Of a stretch of DNA of 64,000 nucleotides, positions 55,054 to 63,931 are shown one piece after another. Numbering within the stretch: the stretch's first letter is position 1; the number at the start of each line of letters is the position of its first letter. The position numbers and the translations under genes were made by a program. The notes under the pieces were generated by a model. It had not been told where the DNA came from, did no database searches, and worked only from the letters and a program-made list of their open reading frames with translations. Source of the stretch: Chloroflexota bacterium (GTDB lineage Bacteria; Chloroflexota; Anaerolineae; Anaerolineales; Villigracilaceae); NCBI GenBank assembly GCA_016219545.1, contig JACRMH010000023.1, positions 26,751 through 90,750 of the forward strand, given 5' to 3'.

Positions 55054-56064
55054 TCACTGCTTCCGTTTAAGGAGCATGTTCGCCAGTTGACGGATCGACT
55101 CTCCGGCCTCTCCACACGGGTTAGCCTGATCTAAATACTCAAGCGCCTTATCTGTTTCGGTTTTCGAAGCGTCGTCTGCATAAGTTCTTGCACCTTCATC
55201 CTCCAGCAGGCTTGATACTTCTTTTACTTCATTGGCAGTGATCGGCCCCTGCGCCCATCTTTCTGCAAATTTCCCATGTTTGCCAAGAGCATAAAGGATC
55301 GGCAGGGAATTTTTTCCCTCCACGAGATCGCTGGCTGTGGATTTTCCTGTCAATGCTTCATCACCCCAAATGCCGAGGATGTCATCCTGTACTTGAAAGG
55401 CAAGCCCAAGGTGATGGCCAAAGAGTCGATATGCTTCCTGCTGAGCTTCATTGGCATGACCCAACATTGCGCCGATCTGTGTGCAGGCAGAAATCAAGGC
55501 TGAAGTTTTCCCGCCGATCATTGGCCAGTAATCGTCAATGCTGAGATCATTGCGCTCTTCATAAGACATATCCATGAATTGACCGCGCGTCAGATCCAGA
55601 CAGGCATTATTTAATATGTCTGCCGCCTTAACAACAATTTCAGCAGGATAATGTTCAACCAAATCCATTACGGCTTGATTTGCTATCACAAATAGCGCAT
55701 CGCCGACATTGATAGCCATGGGCGCACCCCACTTCACCCAGACCGTATTTCGCCCACGACGCTTGTCTGAGTTATCTTGAATGTCATCATGTACAAGTGA
55801 AAAATTATGGACAAGTTCAATGGCAGCCGCAGCTGGCGATGCATGGGCCCAGGAAGAATCAGGATCACAGGAAGCTGAAGCGAGCAAAACCAGCAGAGGG
55901 CGAATTCGCTTACCAGTTGCGTCGGGTCCCGCGCCTTCACCTGTCCAGCCCATGTGATAGGTCAGCATTTCATGGAATTGTCTTGTGCGTGGTTGGTCAA
56001 GGCGAGCCACCTGCCGCTTAAGTTCTTTCTCGATAGTTTCAAACATTTCTTGTTGAATCGTCAT
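55054..56064 (-). CDS. Polyprenyl (geranylgeranyl-type) diphosphate synthase
   Basis: 336 residues. KRIRPLLVLLA, first Asp-rich motif LVHDDIQDNSDKRRG, GDALFV, second motif FQVQDDILGIWGDEALTGKS. Elongates isoprenyl diphosphates with IPP. The residues at positions -5/-4 before DDIQD (N and F, NFSLV) suggest a medium product such as GGPP, with low certainty. The stop lies 40 nt from the exporter promoter on the same strand. Confidence 0.9.
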   Translation of the reverse strand: MTIQQEMFETIEKELKRQVARLDQPRTRQFHEMLTYHMGWTGEGAGPDATGKRIRPLLVLLASASCDPDSSWAHASPAAAAIELVHNFSLVHDDIQDNSDKRRGRNTVWVKWGAPMAINVGDALFVIANQAVMDLVEHYPAEIVVKAADILNNACLDLTRGQFMDMSYEERNDLSIDDYWPMIGGKTSALISACTQIGAMLGHANEAQQEAYRLFGHHLGLAFQVQDDILGIWGDEALTGKSTASDLVEGKNSLPILYALGKHGKFAERWAQGPITANEVKEVSSLLEDEGARTYADDASKTETDKALEYLDQANPCGEAGESIRQLANMLLKRKQ

Positions 56065-56204
56065 GTTATTTTCCTATTCGTATCGCCCAATATTATTTGG
56101 ATAATTCACCCCGCTATTTTATCCGATTATATAATGCCCGAATGGGTATAGAGTAGCGGTATAATCCCGCACTTGGAATTGACTTTGAAACTGGAGAAAA
56201 AATC

Positions 56205-56627
56205 TTGAGCCGTGTCATTAACCCCGATTCTGTTGGAAAAGAACGAACTCGTTTAACAAAAGGTATTGTGTTGTGCATCCGTGAGTTGGCAAAACAAAAT
56301 GCGGTGACTTCTGAAGCAAAAGATATGGCCGCATATATCGCACTGGCATTGCAGTCCATCGCCGAAGGCATTGATGTGTCAGTTGTTGCCTGGGAAAAAC
56401 GCGACTATTGGGTCAAAGCCGATAAGTTCCGCATGGAATGGATGTGGGCTGGGCACTCTGCTGAAAAAATGAAAACCGCTGTGTTAACAGATGACTGGAT
56501 GTCCGTCGCCGCGCTGATTCCTCAGATCGCTGGAAGATTTAGTAAGGTGGAAGTTTCAAATAATCACAGGCTGGGAACACCATGGGTGGGAGCGTATACT
56601 TTATTGGCTTTTCACAGAAAGCTGTAA
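56205..56627 (+). CDS. Conserved-looking protein of unknown function
   Basis: 140 residues. Starts at TTG 56205: GGAG at 56192-56195 is 9 nt upstream and no ATG is better placed. KERTRLTKGIVLCIREL, AYIALALQSIAEGIDVSVVAWEKRDYWVKADKFR, then WMSVAALIPQIAGRFSKVEVS. Probably helical and cytoplasmic. I do not recognise the family. A TATAAT box lies at 56160-56165. Confidence 0.7.
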   Translation: MSRVINPDSVGKERTRLTKGIVLCIRELAKQNAVTSEAKDMAAYIALALQSIAEGIDVSVVAWEKRDYWVKADKFRMEWMWAGHSAEKMKTAVLTDDWMSVAALIPQIAGRFSKVEVSNNHRLGTPWVGAYTLLAFHRKL

Positions 56628-56662
56628 TTTTGTTGACGTGCCATCTAATCAAAAGAATACAA

Positions 56663-56774
56663 TAGACCTCTTGCAAAGGTCAAAATCGTAGTGTTGTCGA
56701 ACGTGGGCGTTACATAAACCATAATTTTTTCTGTGTAGCAGTGCGCTCTCTAGCGCACTTAGGCAAGAGGTCTA
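56663..56774. mobile_element. 112-nt MITE-like element with 12-bp inverted ends
   Basis: Perfect ends TAGACCTCTTGC / GCAAGAGGTCTA, with an internal hairpin GTGCGCTC...GCGCAC and no coding capacity. The outer TA on each side could be a target-site duplication, which would leave 10-bp ends GACCTCTTGC. Such ends resemble transposase recognition ends of IS5-like elements, so it may be moved by a transposase encoded elsewhere. Confidence 0.7.
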
Positions 56775-56777
56775 ATA

Positions 56778-56812
56778 AAAAAACTCCGAGTCTTTGAGAC
56801 TCGGAGTTTTTT
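56778..56812. terminator. Bidirectional terminator between convergent genes
   Basis: AAAAAACTCCGAGTCT / AGACTCGGAGTTTTTT with a 3-nt loop, next to the 3' end of the SET gene. Confidence 0.85.
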
Positions 56813-56821
56813 GTTTGTTCT

Positions 56822-57313
56822 TTAGGCTTTCTGCAAATCCTTCAAGTGATGCTTGGTGTTGTTGAGCAATTCGATCATCATCTCGCGGATATGCTTGTTG
56901 AGGTAATGCGTTTCCAGCGTGGAAAGCGGCAAGAAGCGCGCACCAGCCACCACGTGGGTGCAATTCGCAGAGCCGCACAAACAAATGAACGGAGCCTGCA
57001 TTTCCCATTCCGTAGCGGGGTAGAAGAATGAAAGTTCTTCACCCTTTTCAATGTCACGGCGGGCGATCATCAACATGTGCTCAGTGTCGAGTACCACATT
57101 GGGATCACAGGAATGATTGAGCGCAGCCAGCTTGCCGACATGAGTGTGCTTGTCCCTTGCGATCTGCACGGTGAAGCGGTTGGGTTTATCCATGATGTTC
57201 TCGCTGGGCATGGAGCAGATCACTTCGCCTTTTTTGTATGCCTGCTTGGTGATAAGTGTTCGAAATTTATTTTCTGTTCGTATTGATAATGTTTCCATTG
57301 TTGTTGTAACCAT
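56822..57313 (-). CDS. SET-domain protein with post-SET cysteines
   Basis: 163 residues; AGGAG stands 9 nt before the ATG. LNHSCDPN (SAM and substrate pocket), DIEKGEELSFFYPATEWEM (GEELxxxY), then a cysteine-rich post-SET motif CLCGSANC. SET proteins methylate lysines; this one is small, without chromatin-associated domains. Bacterial examples are uncommon outside some groups, so a ribosomal or other protein target is possible. A promoter (TTGTAA-16-TATACT) stands at 57365-57392. Confidence 0.85.
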   Translation of the reverse strand: MVTTTMETLSIRTENKFRTLITKQAYKKGEVICSMPSENIMDKPNRFTVQIARDKHTHVGKLAALNHSCDPNVVLDTEHMLMIARRDIEKGEELSFFYPATEWEMQAPFICLCGSANCTHVVAGARFLPLSTLETHYLNKHIREMMIELLNNTKHHLKDLQKA

Positions 57314-57364
57314 TTTATGTTTCTCCTTTTACGAAATATTTTTTCTAAAGATATTTCTTTGTTT

Positions 57365-57392
57365 AGTATAGCGATAATAAAAATAATTACAA
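57365..57392 (-). promoter_or_regulatory. Promoter of the SET-domain gene
   Basis: Minus strand TTGTAA (57387-57392), 16-nt spacer, TATACT (57365-57370), 52 nt before the ATG. The remaining 57393-57522 gap is AT-rich and has a TATAAT at 57470-57475 that may serve the lipase gene. Confidence 0.6.
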
Positions 57393-57522
57393 GGGTTGAA
57401 TCTTAAATAACGAAGTATTTTAAGGTTGTAGGGATGAAATAATAAATAGTATATATTTATCGGCCGCGTTATAATGACAATATAATTTTATTAATTGCGA
57501 TCACTTTAGAAGCGAGGTGTAT

Positions 57523-59415
57523 ATGTGTCGAGTCTTATTGGTTACCACCGTCCTCACGATGTTGTTCCTTCAATTTGGATTTAGGTCAGCTCGGCAGGCA
57601 TCTGATGCCAACATCACAATAATTAATCGAAGCGGACAAGCAACATTGCAGATTACAGATGGGGACATGATCCGCTTGAAAGTTAAACTTTCACAGAAAT
57701 CAGTGCGGGAAGAATCGATTGTATTTACTCTGGGCGATCAAACAAAAAATGTTGGCAGTTGTATTATTGCTACAGGTAGTGACGCTTGCCAGACAGAGTT
57801 TTTTCTGTCTCTGGGCTGGCATTGGGATGCCGGGGGAATTTCCCGAAACACTCGGGTAGTAAATGCTTATGATAATGATCACAATTTGCTCGGTCAGTCT
57901 GAACCACTTGAAGTCCTCGCGCGTCCTGTGGTGATGGTGCATGGGTTCGTATCCTCCTGGGAGGATTGGAAACCGTATCTTGGACCGGATGGCTTTTTAG
58001 CTTCCATAGGCGTGCGTGGATTTGCCCTGGGTGATGGTCAGGTTGAAGGCGTGATGAATACCGGTTCGCTTGTTAACCCAACGCAAAAGACAAATACGAT
58101 TGCCCAAAACGCTGAGATCGAAGGGAAATATATTGGCGGCGTTAAAAAAGCGACAGGCGCAGAGATGGTTGATCTGGTTGTCCATAGCATGGGTGGGATG
58201 ATTTCACGGTATTACATTGACCGGGTGATGAAAGAACGCGATGTAGCCCAGTTGATCATGCTGGGTTCTCCCATGGGGGGATCCGATTGTTCGGTCTTGC
58301 CAGCCGCGCTCGGGTTTTACCTGCCCGCTTCCATTGAGATCCGCCAGAGTTATATGCGGGAAGTTTTCAATAACCAAATTGTTCATCGGCATGGAGTGGA
58401 GTTTTATGATCTGGCGGGAATTCCAATCCTTGACCAATTTAAGTCGCCTTGCGCTGATGTGCCGAACGACACCGTCGTTTCACTGGATAGTGTCAATGCG
58501 ATTCAGCTCAAGACAGCTACAACGGAAGTCATACATACTGAATTAACTTATTCACGCCCGGTTTTTGAAACTTTTGTTCAACCACTATTGCAAAAAAGCG
58601 CCGAAACATTTACCTTTAGCGCGGACTCTGCCTCCGGGACAGTCAAATCAGAGTCTTTGCAGTTTACCCGTGTCTATACTGGGCATGTGGATGCAGGCGG
58701 TTTGACTGACTTAACTATTAACATTGATCCGAACGTGACGGTGGCCTCCTTCGCGCTTTTTGATCCAACGCGGTCAGTTACAGTCAGCGTGACAGGCGCG
58801 AGCGGAAAGACAATTCCACTTGACGCAGAGAAAAATGGTTTTATTCAAGTCGACGATCCTTCCTCAATGATCTATCTGGGATATGGTTTTCCAAATCCCA
58901 AACCGGGGTTGTGGAAAGTTTCTGTGCTTGCTTCAGGAAAAACCCCTTCAACTGGTGCCGACTTTGCAGTATCGGTATATTTCGTAGGAGGCGCAACTCT
59001 TCGAGCGCAATCCAGCACATTAATTCCGAAGATCGGGGACTCCGTTCAATTAAGTGCCGAGGTTTTGCAGGATAATCATTTTCTGGAGATCAAGAATGCT
59101 ACAGCCTTGATTCGGGACCCAGTCGGTGCGGTTGAAAAGCTTGACTTTAGTCCAAGTTCACATATTTCAACAGAATGGCAACCTAAAATCTCGGGGGTTC
59201 ATGCGATAGATATTATCGTGACGAGTTCGGACTCGGATGGGTCTACTATTGAAAGGACAGCTTTTCTTTCAGTGGAAGTTCAGCCAAATATAAGCAAATT
59301 ACAAGTTGCAGGGAATTTGGTAATGGTCGTTGCGGGAGTGGTTATCCTGCTTGCGGTCATTGTTCTTGTTCTTGCGCGGTTTTTTCGAAGAAGGATAAAT
59401 CGAAAAATTGGTTGA
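57523..59415 (+). CDS. Membrane-anchored lipase/esterase-like alpha/beta hydrolase
   Basis: 630 residues from ATG 57523 (GAGG 5 nt upstream; a GTG two codons earlier is possible). N-terminal signal segment (1-20). After a beta-domain, the hydrolase part begins at about 130: RPVVMVHGFVSSWEDW (oxyanion HG), DLVVHSMGGMISRYY (nucleophile in HSMGG), IMLGSPMGGSDC. Further beta-domains fill 370-590, ending in a C-terminal membrane helix (VMVVAGVVILLAVIVLVLARFF) with an Arg/Lys stop-transfer. Thus it is exported and anchored by its C-terminus. Triacylglycerol lipase or carboxylesterase activity is inferred. Confidence 0.85.
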   Translation: MCRVLLVTTVLTMLFLQFGFRSARQASDANITIINRSGQATLQITDGDMIRLKVKLSQKSVREESIVFTLGDQTKNVGSCIIATGSDACQTEFFLSLGWHWDAGGISRNTRVVNAYDNDHNLLGQSEPLEVLARPVVMVHGFVSSWEDWKPYLGPDGFLASIGVRGFALGDGQVEGVMNTGSLVNPTQKTNTIAQNAEIEGKYIGGVKKATGAEMVDLVVHSMGGMISRYYIDRVMKERDVAQLIMLGSPMGGSDCSVLPAALGFYLPASIEIRQSYMREVFNNQIVHRHGVEFYDLAGIPILDQFKSPCADVPNDTVVSLDSVNAIQLKTATTEVIHTELTYSRPVFETFVQPLLQKSAETFTFSADSASGTVKSESLQFTRVYTGHVDAGGLTDLTINIDPNVTVASFALFDPTRSVTVSVTGASGKTIPLDAEKNGFIQVDDPSSMIYLGYGFPNPKPGLWKVSVLASGKTPSTGADFAVSVYFVGGATLRAQSSTLIPKIGDSVQLSAEVLQDNHFLEIKNATALIRDPVGAVEKLDFSPSSHISTEWQPKISGVHAIDIIVTSSDSDGSTIERTAFLSVEVQPNISKLQVAGNLVMVVAGVVILLAVIVLVLARFFRRRINRKIG

Positions 59416-59435
59416 TGAGCGAAGAGGTGGCGTTA

Positions 59436-59480
59436 TATAAAGAGGAGTGTAAATGAAGACCTTTTACATTCCTCTTTATA
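59436..59480 (+). terminator. Hairpin after the lipase gene
   Basis: 18-bp arms TATAAAGAGGAGTGTAAA / TTTACATTCCTCTTTATA, with one G-U pair, loop 9 nt. It lies 20 nt after the stop. Confidence 0.75.
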
Positions 59481-59587
59481 TTTACCCTTTTGCAAAATGG
59501 AAATCAGGGAGAAACGAAAAAGAAGAAAAGTGTTACATATTCATAGAGAATTAATTTTATTGTGAAAGTTTATATAAGGAGATAAAA

Positions 59588-60820
59588 ATGACAGAGAGCC
59601 ATTCATTCTTTGAGCGACCTAATATAAATAGAGAAACCATTCAAGTTGGCGCAGGCATTCCCTTCGCCTTTGAAAGTATTACCAATTCTGAGCTTGGAAT
59701 TGGCGGCGCATATGGCACCTGGGGTGAAAGCTACGATAATATCCGTTTGCGCGAACTCGTCTCACATCGGCGCGGGGAGTTTTTAAAGGATGAAGATGTG
59801 ATGAATCTTTCTGAATTAGGTTTTCTCAGCCGCCACCATATCCCGGATTTAGCTGATAGTGATCACCTTGAACTTGAAGTGCAGGTCGGCGCGCGTATGC
59901 TAATGGAGGCGGCGCGCGCAAATGGCTGGAAGCCAGCCGATGTGGATGCTGTGTTGATCGGTAATAGCGGCCCAGTCTCGGGCGATTATGTCTCTTTGAT
60001 CTGTGACCGTGCTGGAATTCGCAGTGCTGCTTTAAAGGTTTCAGTTCACAAAGCTTGCGATGGTTCGGTAGGTAGTTTGAACCTGGCCCTAAACCCCAGA
60101 TTGGGACGCAGGGGGCACATGAATATTGCGGAGGAATTAATAGGCAAAAAAGTATTGATTGGCGGCATTGAAGGATTAAGCCGTTTTACGTGTCATTCAC
60201 ACGACAAATATGCATTGCAGTTGTTCGGTAATGCCGCCGGCATTATTGGCGTTGTGCCGGGAAGAACTTTCAAATTCCTGGTTGGCAAGGATCATGAAGC
60301 CTTTGACGATGAAGGCGTTCTGGCTGTCCATATGTATTATCCACACTCGCGGCAGGAAGAGGATGGGTCAAAGGTGGAGATCACCGAGACAGACTCAACC
60401 CATATCCGCGTGGCAGGGTTAATGCACGAGCCTGAACATGACGGTCCCATTGCGATGGCAGGACCGATGGGCATGGTTAAGTTATTTGTCCGCACCGGAG
60501 TCAAAGTAGTAACCGAAGTGTTTAACGAATACGCAGAACTTATGAATAAACTTGGAACTCCTGAGAAGAAAATTTCTGTCGGTATTGTGCACCATGCAAA
60601 TTACAAGATCAACCAACTTAAAGCAAAGCAACTGCATAGCATAGGCATTGAGTTTCCCATGCCCTGGTTGGTTAGTGATTTTGGAAATGTGAGTGCGGCG
60701 AGCAACATGATCGTTTTTCTTCGCCAACTTTCAAAGATCAAAGCAGGCGACAATATTCTCTTTGATGGTTTTGGCGCTGGGACCTATTATGATGTCCTTG
60801 CAGTCACCATTGGCACGTAA
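59588..60820 (+). CDS. KAS III (FabH)-like condensing enzyme
   Basis: 410 residues, AAGGAG 7 nt before the ATG. Thiolase fold with VSVHKACDGSVGSLNLAL (Cys157), GIVHHANYKINQLKAKQL (His) and DFGNVSAASNMIVFLRQL (Asn), the KAS III triad order. It is longer than typical FabH (about 320) because of an N-terminal extension (1-45) and an internal insertion after about 250. No acyl carrier protein or other lipid gene is adjacent. Substrate unknown. Confidence 0.82.
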   Translation: MTESHSFFERPNINRETIQVGAGIPFAFESITNSELGIGGAYGTWGESYDNIRLRELVSHRRGEFLKDEDVMNLSELGFLSRHHIPDLADSDHLELEVQVGARMLMEAARANGWKPADVDAVLIGNSGPVSGDYVSLICDRAGIRSAALKVSVHKACDGSVGSLNLALNPRLGRRGHMNIAEELIGKKVLIGGIEGLSRFTCHSHDKYALQLFGNAAGIIGVVPGRTFKFLVGKDHEAFDDEGVLAVHMYYPHSRQEEDGSKVEITETDSTHIRVAGLMHEPEHDGPIAMAGPMGMVKLFVRTGVKVVTEVFNEYAELMNKLGTPEKKISVGIVHHANYKINQLKAKQLHSIGIEFPMPWLVSDFGNVSAASNMIVFLRQLSKIKAGDNILFDGFGAGTYYDVLAVTIGT

Positions 60821-60833
60821 ATAGAATCTTTTA

Positions 60834-60871
60834 CAAAAAAACTCGGAAATCTTTATGGTTTCCGAGTTTTT
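60834..60871. terminator. Bidirectional terminator between convergent genes
   Basis: AAAAAACTCGGAAA / TTTCCGAGTTTTT, loop 9 nt, between the KAS III-like and radical SAM genes. Confidence 0.85.
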
Positions 60872-60874
60872 ATA

Positions 60875-62041
60875 TTACCAAGGCAATCCTAATTGTTGGG
60901 GAGTTTTTCTTCCATCGAATAAAACATATGGTGCCGCACGTTCGGCGATTATGCCAAGCTTTTTTAATGCAGATAGATCGCGCAACTTTCCCAGCCTTCT
61001 TGCATTAAGGATTGCATCTGCACCTTTCAACCCTATGCCGGGGATGCGGATCAACTCGCGCTTGTCGGCTATATTGATCTCGATCGGTTTTTCGATCAAA
61101 TACATTTGCGCCCAGGCCTGCTTTGGGTCAGCGTTGAGCGGGAGATTGCTAGCACTTGTAAATGGCAGGTCTTCCAGATCGAAGCCATAATCACGCAATA
61201 AAAACGAAGCCTGATATAAACGATGTTCACGCATCGGGTCAATCGCGGGTTTGTTTTCAAGCGGAGTATCGCGAATGGGGTGGAAGGCTGAAAAATAAGC
61301 ACGCTTCAACCGCACGTTCTTATTCAACCAATTCGTGGTAGTCAACAATTCCATATCACTTTCATCCGAGCCGCCTGCGACAAACTGGGTTACTGTGGAG
61401 GGATAGCGTCCATTCCAAAATTTATACGCCGGAACGCTTCTGCGGATTTCCTCCACCCATTTCAGCGGACGCAATAATTCTTCCATGAAAATCTTATGCG
61501 GCGCAAGCCTGGCAAGCCTTTCGGTGTTGGGTGCTTCCAAGTTGACCGAAACTCTGTCAGCTAGCTGCATGGCGCGATAAACCTGATCTTTTTCTGCGCC
61601 TGGCATGATCTTTAAATGAAGATATCCGCGATACTGATATTTCTTGCGCAGGATCTCAGCTGTGGCGAGAAGTTTATCCTGCGTCCGAATACCGCCTCCA
61701 GCTATCCCCGAGCTGAGAAATACTCCTTCAGCTGCTCCACTCTGATTGAGTTTACTGAACAAGCCTGCGAATTCATCCGGCTTGAAGGTGGCGCGGCGAA
61801 AATCACGACCTGCGCGGAATGGACAGTAGAAGCAGTCGCGTTCACACGCCGAGGAGAGCAGAGTCTTGAGGAGCATGATCTTCTGTCCATTGGGGAGTTG
61901 GGCGGGATGCACAAAGGCTTGATCCCTTTCCTTCGGACTGAAACAGTCCGGGGTGGGCGCGAAGCGAGAAACGTGCGGTTCTCCATCAGGCTCAAAAGTC
62001 ATTTGAGTAGACAATATCTGAAGTGTGCCAATCGAGTCCAT
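60875..62041 (-). CDS. Radical SAM protein with helix-hairpin-helix, putative DNA modification/repair
   Basis: 388 residues. CERDCFYCPF is the CX3CX2C cluster motif that binds the 4Fe-4S of radical SAM enzymes. VFLSSGIAGGG follows as the SAM-binding region. The C-terminal residues 325-370 (EINIADKRELIRIPGIGLKGADAILNARR) form a ComEA-type helix-hairpin-helix that binds DNA. This architecture is the putative DNA modification/repair radical SAM family. No uracil-DNA glycosylase partner lies beside it. Two palindromes stand directly upstream. Confidence 0.9.
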   Translation of the reverse strand: MDSIGTLQILSTQMTFEPDGEPHVSRFAPTPDCFSPKERDQAFVHPAQLPNGQKIMLLKTLLSSACERDCFYCPFRAGRDFRRATFKPDEFAGLFSKLNQSGAAEGVFLSSGIAGGGIRTQDKLLATAEILRKKYQYRGYLHLKIMPGAEKDQVYRAMQLADRVSVNLEAPNTERLARLAPHKIFMEELLRPLKWVEEIRRSVPAYKFWNGRYPSTVTQFVAGGSDESDMELLTTTNWLNKNVRLKRAYFSAFHPIRDTPLENKPAIDPMREHRLYQASFLLRDYGFDLEDLPFTSASNLPLNADPKQAWAQMYLIEKPIEINIADKRELIRIPGIGLKGADAILNARRLGKLRDLSALKKLGIIAERAAPYVLFDGRKTPQQLGLPW

Positions 62042-62042
62042 A

Positions 62043-62092
62043 GTTCTATTTTAGAACATAATTTCTATTTGCACAAGGCATATTTTGTGCAA
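62043..62092 (-). promoter_or_regulatory. Two palindromic operators in front of the radical SAM gene
   Basis: GTTCTA-TTT-TAGAAC (62043-62057) lies immediately upstream of the start codon. TTGCACAA-N8-TTGTGCAA (62069-62092) lies a few bases further up. The first is like a damage-inducible GTTC/GAAC box, so SOS-type control is a reasonable guess; no LexA gene is in the window. Confidence 0.6.
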
Positions 62093-62276
62093 TAATAGCG
62101 CCTATTAAGCGTAACCTTTATCTTATAGTCAGTGTTCTCATTTCATACCATTTAGCAAAGGATGACTCCTGAAAGGGAGGGGAGGATGCGTATCGGCGAT
62201 ATAGATCAATTGCTATTCGTAAGTTCGGTTTCTTGAGTTCTAAAAATTAATTCAAGTCCAAAGGAGAATTACGAAA
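62093..62276. other. Leader region of the APC permease
   Basis: About 185 nt without a gene. It ends in AAAGGAG 12 nt before the permease ATG. I saw no recognised riboswitch core; a short stem region with AAGGATGACTCC...GGGAGGGGAGG is visible but unassigned. Confidence 0.4.
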
Positions 62277-63815
62277 ATGGCTGATAAGAAAAGTATGGAG
62301 CACGACAAGCAAGTCCTGCATAAAATGGGGTATGCGCAGGAACTATCACGCCGCATGAGCGGTTTCTCAAACTTCGCAATTTCATTCTCTATTATTTGTA
62401 TTCTCGCAGGCGGCATTTCTGCTTTCCCTGCGGCTTTCAACTCTGCCGGACCCGGCGGAGCATTTTGGATCTGGCTGATCGGCGGCGCGCTTGCCATGTG
62501 TGTTGCATGGGGAATGGGACAGATCGCATCTTCCTTCCCAACGGCCGGCGGACTCTACCATTGGAGTTCACATCTCGGCGGTAAGGCCTGGGGCTGGGTA
62601 ACTGCCTGGTTCAACCTCGTTGGTTTGATCTGCGTGGTCTCTTCCGTGGACGTACTGCTCTATCAAGTATTTTTCAAAGACCTGTTCCTTGGCACTGCGC
62701 TCGGAATGGATGTATCCGGCTTCGGTTACTGGCATCAGTTCACCTTTGTTGCCATTGTGATGATTTCGCAGGCTGCCCTGAATCATTACGGCATTGAGCT
62801 CACCACCAAGTTGACCGATTTCAGCGGTTACATGATCTTTGTGCTAACTTTTGTTTTGATCATCACCCTGTTTGCATTCAGCCCTGTCAAACTTGATTTC
62901 TCCCGGCTTGTCACTTTCATCGACTTCACTGGTGACGCCGGCGGCGGTGTGGTTCCTAACCACACGAGCAGTATGCCGTTTGCATTCATCCTTGGACTTT
63001 CCTATGTTTGTTACACCATCACAGGCTTTGACGCATCTGCCCATACCTCTGAGGAAACACAGGATGCCCAAGTGAACGTGCCGAAGGGCATGTGGACCGC
63101 TGTATTCTGGTCATGGGTGTTCGGTCTCGTGGCCGTGGCAGCCTATGTTTTGACCATGCCAAGTATCGAAGAAGCTGGCGCAGCCGGTTGGGGTTCCTTC
63201 TTCTACATGTGGGGCGCATCCCGCATGCCGGGTTGGTTAAGCATAGCTCTTGCGGGCGGACTTGTTGTAGTGAACTACCTGTGTGCGCTTGCCGGACTCA
63301 CCTCCACCTCCCGCATGATGTATGCCTTCGCCCGTGACGGCGGTTTGCCTGCTTCCAAGACTCTCGCACATGTAAGCACAACGTACCGTACACCCACATA
63401 TTCCATTTGGGTGTCTGCAGGTTTTGCTTTGCTTAGCATGGTGTACGCACCCTACTACCTCGTTTTGGCTGTGGCGTGCGCGGTCTTTCTCTACATCTCC
63501 ATGATCATGCCGATTGCGGCTGGTCTTTTGGCTGAAGGCACCAAGAAATGGCCTGAGAAGGGTCCGTTCAACCTTGGCGGGTTCTCCAAGATCAACGCGA
63601 TCATCGCCATTGTCTTTGGCTTTGTGCTTGCAATCACCGGATTCTTTCCACCCAACGAAAAGGTTTTCTATCTGACTATTGCCATGCTGGTGATTCTGCC
63701 GATCATCTGGTTTGTGTTCGGTGAGAATAAGCGCTTTGAAGGCGTTCCTGAAGGCGATAAGATTAAAGAGAACCAAAAGAAGATCGCCGAGATCGAAGCC
63801 CTATACAAAGACTAA
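62277..63815 (+). CDS. Amino acid permease (APC superfamily)
   Basis: 512 residues, about 12 hydrophobic segments. GYAQELSRRMSGFSNFAISFSIICILAGG (typical first helix), PTAGGLYHW, GFDASAHTSEET (conserved in GABA/choline-type permeases), SRMMYAFARDGGLPASK. Likely a sodium- or proton-coupled amino acid or GABA importer. C-terminal tail is soluble and charged. Confidence 0.92.
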   Translation: MADKKSMEHDKQVLHKMGYAQELSRRMSGFSNFAISFSIICILAGGISAFPAAFNSAGPGGAFWIWLIGGALAMCVAWGMGQIASSFPTAGGLYHWSSHLGGKAWGWVTAWFNLVGLICVVSSVDVLLYQVFFKDLFLGTALGMDVSGFGYWHQFTFVAIVMISQAALNHYGIELTTKLTDFSGYMIFVLTFVLIITLFAFSPVKLDFSRLVTFIDFTGDAGGGVVPNHTSSMPFAFILGLSYVCYTITGFDASAHTSEETQDAQVNVPKGMWTAVFWSWVFGLVAVAAYVLTMPSIEEAGAAGWGSFFYMWGASRMPGWLSIALAGGLVVVNYLCALAGLTSTSRMMYAFARDGGLPASKTLAHVSTTYRTPTYSIWVSAGFALLSMVYAPYYLVLAVACAVFLYISMIMPIAAGLLAEGTKKWPEKGPFNLGGFSKINAIIAIVFGFVLAITGFFPPNEKVFYLTIAMLVILPIIWFVFGENKRFEGVPEGDKIKENQKKIAEIEALYKD

Positions 63816-63897
63816 CATTGATGTTTTGAAGGTTCTGTAATATAAAGCGGTATCTCATTTTGAACTGAACCCCAAAAAACGGACACGAAAAGAAAGC

Positions 63898-63924
63898 CCT
63901 CCTGTGAGAAGATAGCACAGGAGG
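63898..63924 (+). promoter_or_regulatory. Hairpin masking the transposase ribosome site
   Basis: 9-bp arms CCTCCTGTG / CACAGGAGG with a 9-nt loop. The right arm contains the AGGAGG that lies 7 nt before the transposase ATG. It would block translation of transcripts entering from outside, a known safeguard in IS elements. Confidence 0.72.
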
Positions 63925-63931
63925 TGCTTTT

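Noticed and set aside
61616..62095. 159-codon plus-strand frame opposite the radical SAM gene
   Set aside because: Antisense to conserved CX3CX2C coding sequence; no ribosome site and no known domain.
62093..62276. Riboswitch in front of the amino acid permease
   Set aside because: I looked for the guanidine (ykkC), glutamine and lysine type cores and did not find their conserved blocks; only a short GC-rich stem is visible.
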